A stretch of 64,000 bases of DNA from Roseomonas alba (GTDB taxonomy: Bacteria > Pseudomonadota > Alphaproteobacteria > Acetobacterales > Acetobacteraceae): contig NZ_JAHYBZ010000002.1 in assembly GCF_019430885.1 (NCBI RefSeq), positions 620,001 through 684,000 on the forward strand. The letters are read 5' to 3'. This document shows, one piece after another, positions 63,363 through 64,000 of the stretch (the stretch's first letter is position 1; each line of letters starts with the position of its first letter). A model generated the notes under the pieces. The model was not told where the DNA came from. It made no database searches and saw nothing but the letters and a program-made list of their open reading frames with translations. Position numbers and translations under genes: made by a program.

Positions 63363-64000
63363 GCGACCATCCCCAGTTCCCGCGCCTTGATCTGCAGGGC
63401 CAGCACCTTCGAGTAGATGCGGCACTGTGCCAAGCCGCCGGCGTGGAACCACAGGCCCGTCTGGCCGGTGGGGCGCCACATCCCGTGGAGTTCCCCTTCC
63501 CCGTCGAAGCCCCAGACCTGGCCGACCCGGTCGGCGACCGCATCGCCGAACAGGCGCCGCGCCGCTGCTGCCTGACCCTCATAGCCGGTGGCGAGCACGA
63601 TCAGGTCGGCAGGCTTCACGCTGCCATCCTTCATGATGGCGCCCTCGGAGCCGAAGCGGTCGATATCGGCGTAATGCATCAGCCTGACGCGGCCATCGAT
63701 GATCATCGCCGAGCAGCCGGCATCGAAGTAATACCCGCCCCCGCGCGACTGATACATGATCTGCCAGCCGGTATCGTCCTCGCCGAAATTCAGCCGGAAG
63801 CCGCGCTTTTCCAGGCCTTCCAGCAAGGCACGGTCGGCATGGCGGTTCATCACCACCATGCGCTGATGCGCCCGCCGCATGACGGGATAGGGGAAGGAGG
63901 TGGCGAGGAGATCCTTGTCCTCGAAGGGAATGTCCTCGTCATAGAGGGCGTAGGGCGCCTGCGCCTCCTTCAGGCTGACCACCAGGGAAGGCCGGTTCTG
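63359..64000 (-). CDS. Flavin-containing monooxygenase-like protein (5' end beyond window)
   Basis: 213 C-terminal residues are visible; the frame continues past 64000. The DLIVLATGYEG motif is the ATGY signature of flavin monooxygenases and Baeyer-Villiger enzymes, placed near the NADP/FAD domain junction. FDAGCSAMIIDGRVRL and GLWFHAGGLAQCRIYSKVLALQIKAREL resemble the C-terminal part of the FMO/CzcO group. It would hydroxylate or oxygenate a small substrate using NADPH and O2. Confidence 0.75.
   Translation of the reverse strand, partial: QNRPSLVVSLKEAQAPYALYDEDIPFEDKDLLATSFPYPVMRRAHQRMVVMNRHADRALLEGLEKRGFRLNFGEDDTGWQIMYQSRGGGYYFDAGCSAMIIDGRVRLMHYADIDRFGSEGAIMKDGSVKPADLIVLATGYEGQAAAARRLFGDAVADRVGQVWGFDGEGELHGMWRPTGQTGLWFHAGGLAQCRIYSKVLALQIKARELGMVA

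Overview
The window is very GC-rich DNA with dense, tightly spaced genes. Its content is many periplasmic solute-binding proteins (TRAP, Bug/TctC, peptide and polyamine types), urease, protocatechuate dioxygenase, paired acyl-CoA dehydrogenases and many GTG/ATGA-overlapping gene pairs. This suggests an alphaproteobacterium, most likely an Acetobacteraceae member of the Roseomonas kind. The assignment is inference from gene content and codon use; there is no rRNA or tRNA in the window to support it.

Layout. 1-1736 is the start of a truncated iron-sulfur/FAD oxidoreductase. 1932-12424 is one long leftward run, in transcription order: DUF1028 protein, class V aminotransferase, zinc alcohol dehydrogenase, urease ureDABCEFG, a 3-hydroxyacyl-CoA dehydrogenase, pcaH and pcaG. 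12513-14857 runs rightward, with a peptide-type binding protein and a CnbZ-like deaminase candidate. 15269-22642 is a leftward polyamine-type ABC transporter operon with a dehydrogenase, a class II aldolase family protein, a deiminase-fold hydrolase and an alpha/beta hydrolase. It diverges from a PuuB-like oxidase and an amidohydrolase (22803-25744). 26338-28260 holds a small SDR/thioesterase/RraA-like run and 28308-31917 holds two glycosyltransferases. 32126-35020 and 39850-42709 are complete TRAP transporters, with SDRs, an acyl-CoA synthetase and a hydrolase between them. 42713-49117 holds an orphan Bug receptor, a 1-Cys peroxiredoxin, an E1 alpha/beta pair, and a divergent two-gene unit made of an internally duplicated protein of unknown family plus a ThDP enzyme. 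49195-56187 is mixed: acyltransferase, lipoprotein, ribokinase, TrxC-type thioredoxin, orphan molybdenum hydroxylase subunit, Bug receptor. 56646-61123 is a leftward beta-oxidation operon of the pimF-pimC-pimD type. 61278-64000 holds an SDR, an N-carbamoyl-amino-acid amidohydrolase, a 66-aa protein and a truncated flavin monooxygenase.

How it works together. The window is almost entirely uptake plus catabolism of organic acids, amines and acyl compounds. Nitrogen release is a repeated theme (urease, carbamoylase, deiminase-like enzyme, polyamine-type uptake, aminotransferase). No transposase, integrase, CRISPR array, tRNA or rRNA was seen, and no gene with a recognisable DNA-binding regulator domain.

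Most notable. (1) A duplicated GSHGG-motif protein, translationally coupled to a ThDP enzyme (46560-49117). (2) A 67-residue Lys/Ala/Pro tail fused to urease gamma. (3) The UreE His-rich tail and the UreF N-terminus appear to be read from the same DNA in two frames. (4) The same 14-base palindromic operator-like sequence lies upstream of the beta-oxidation operon and of a distant Bug receptor. (5) A family of dispersed double-hairpin repeats occurs between genes.
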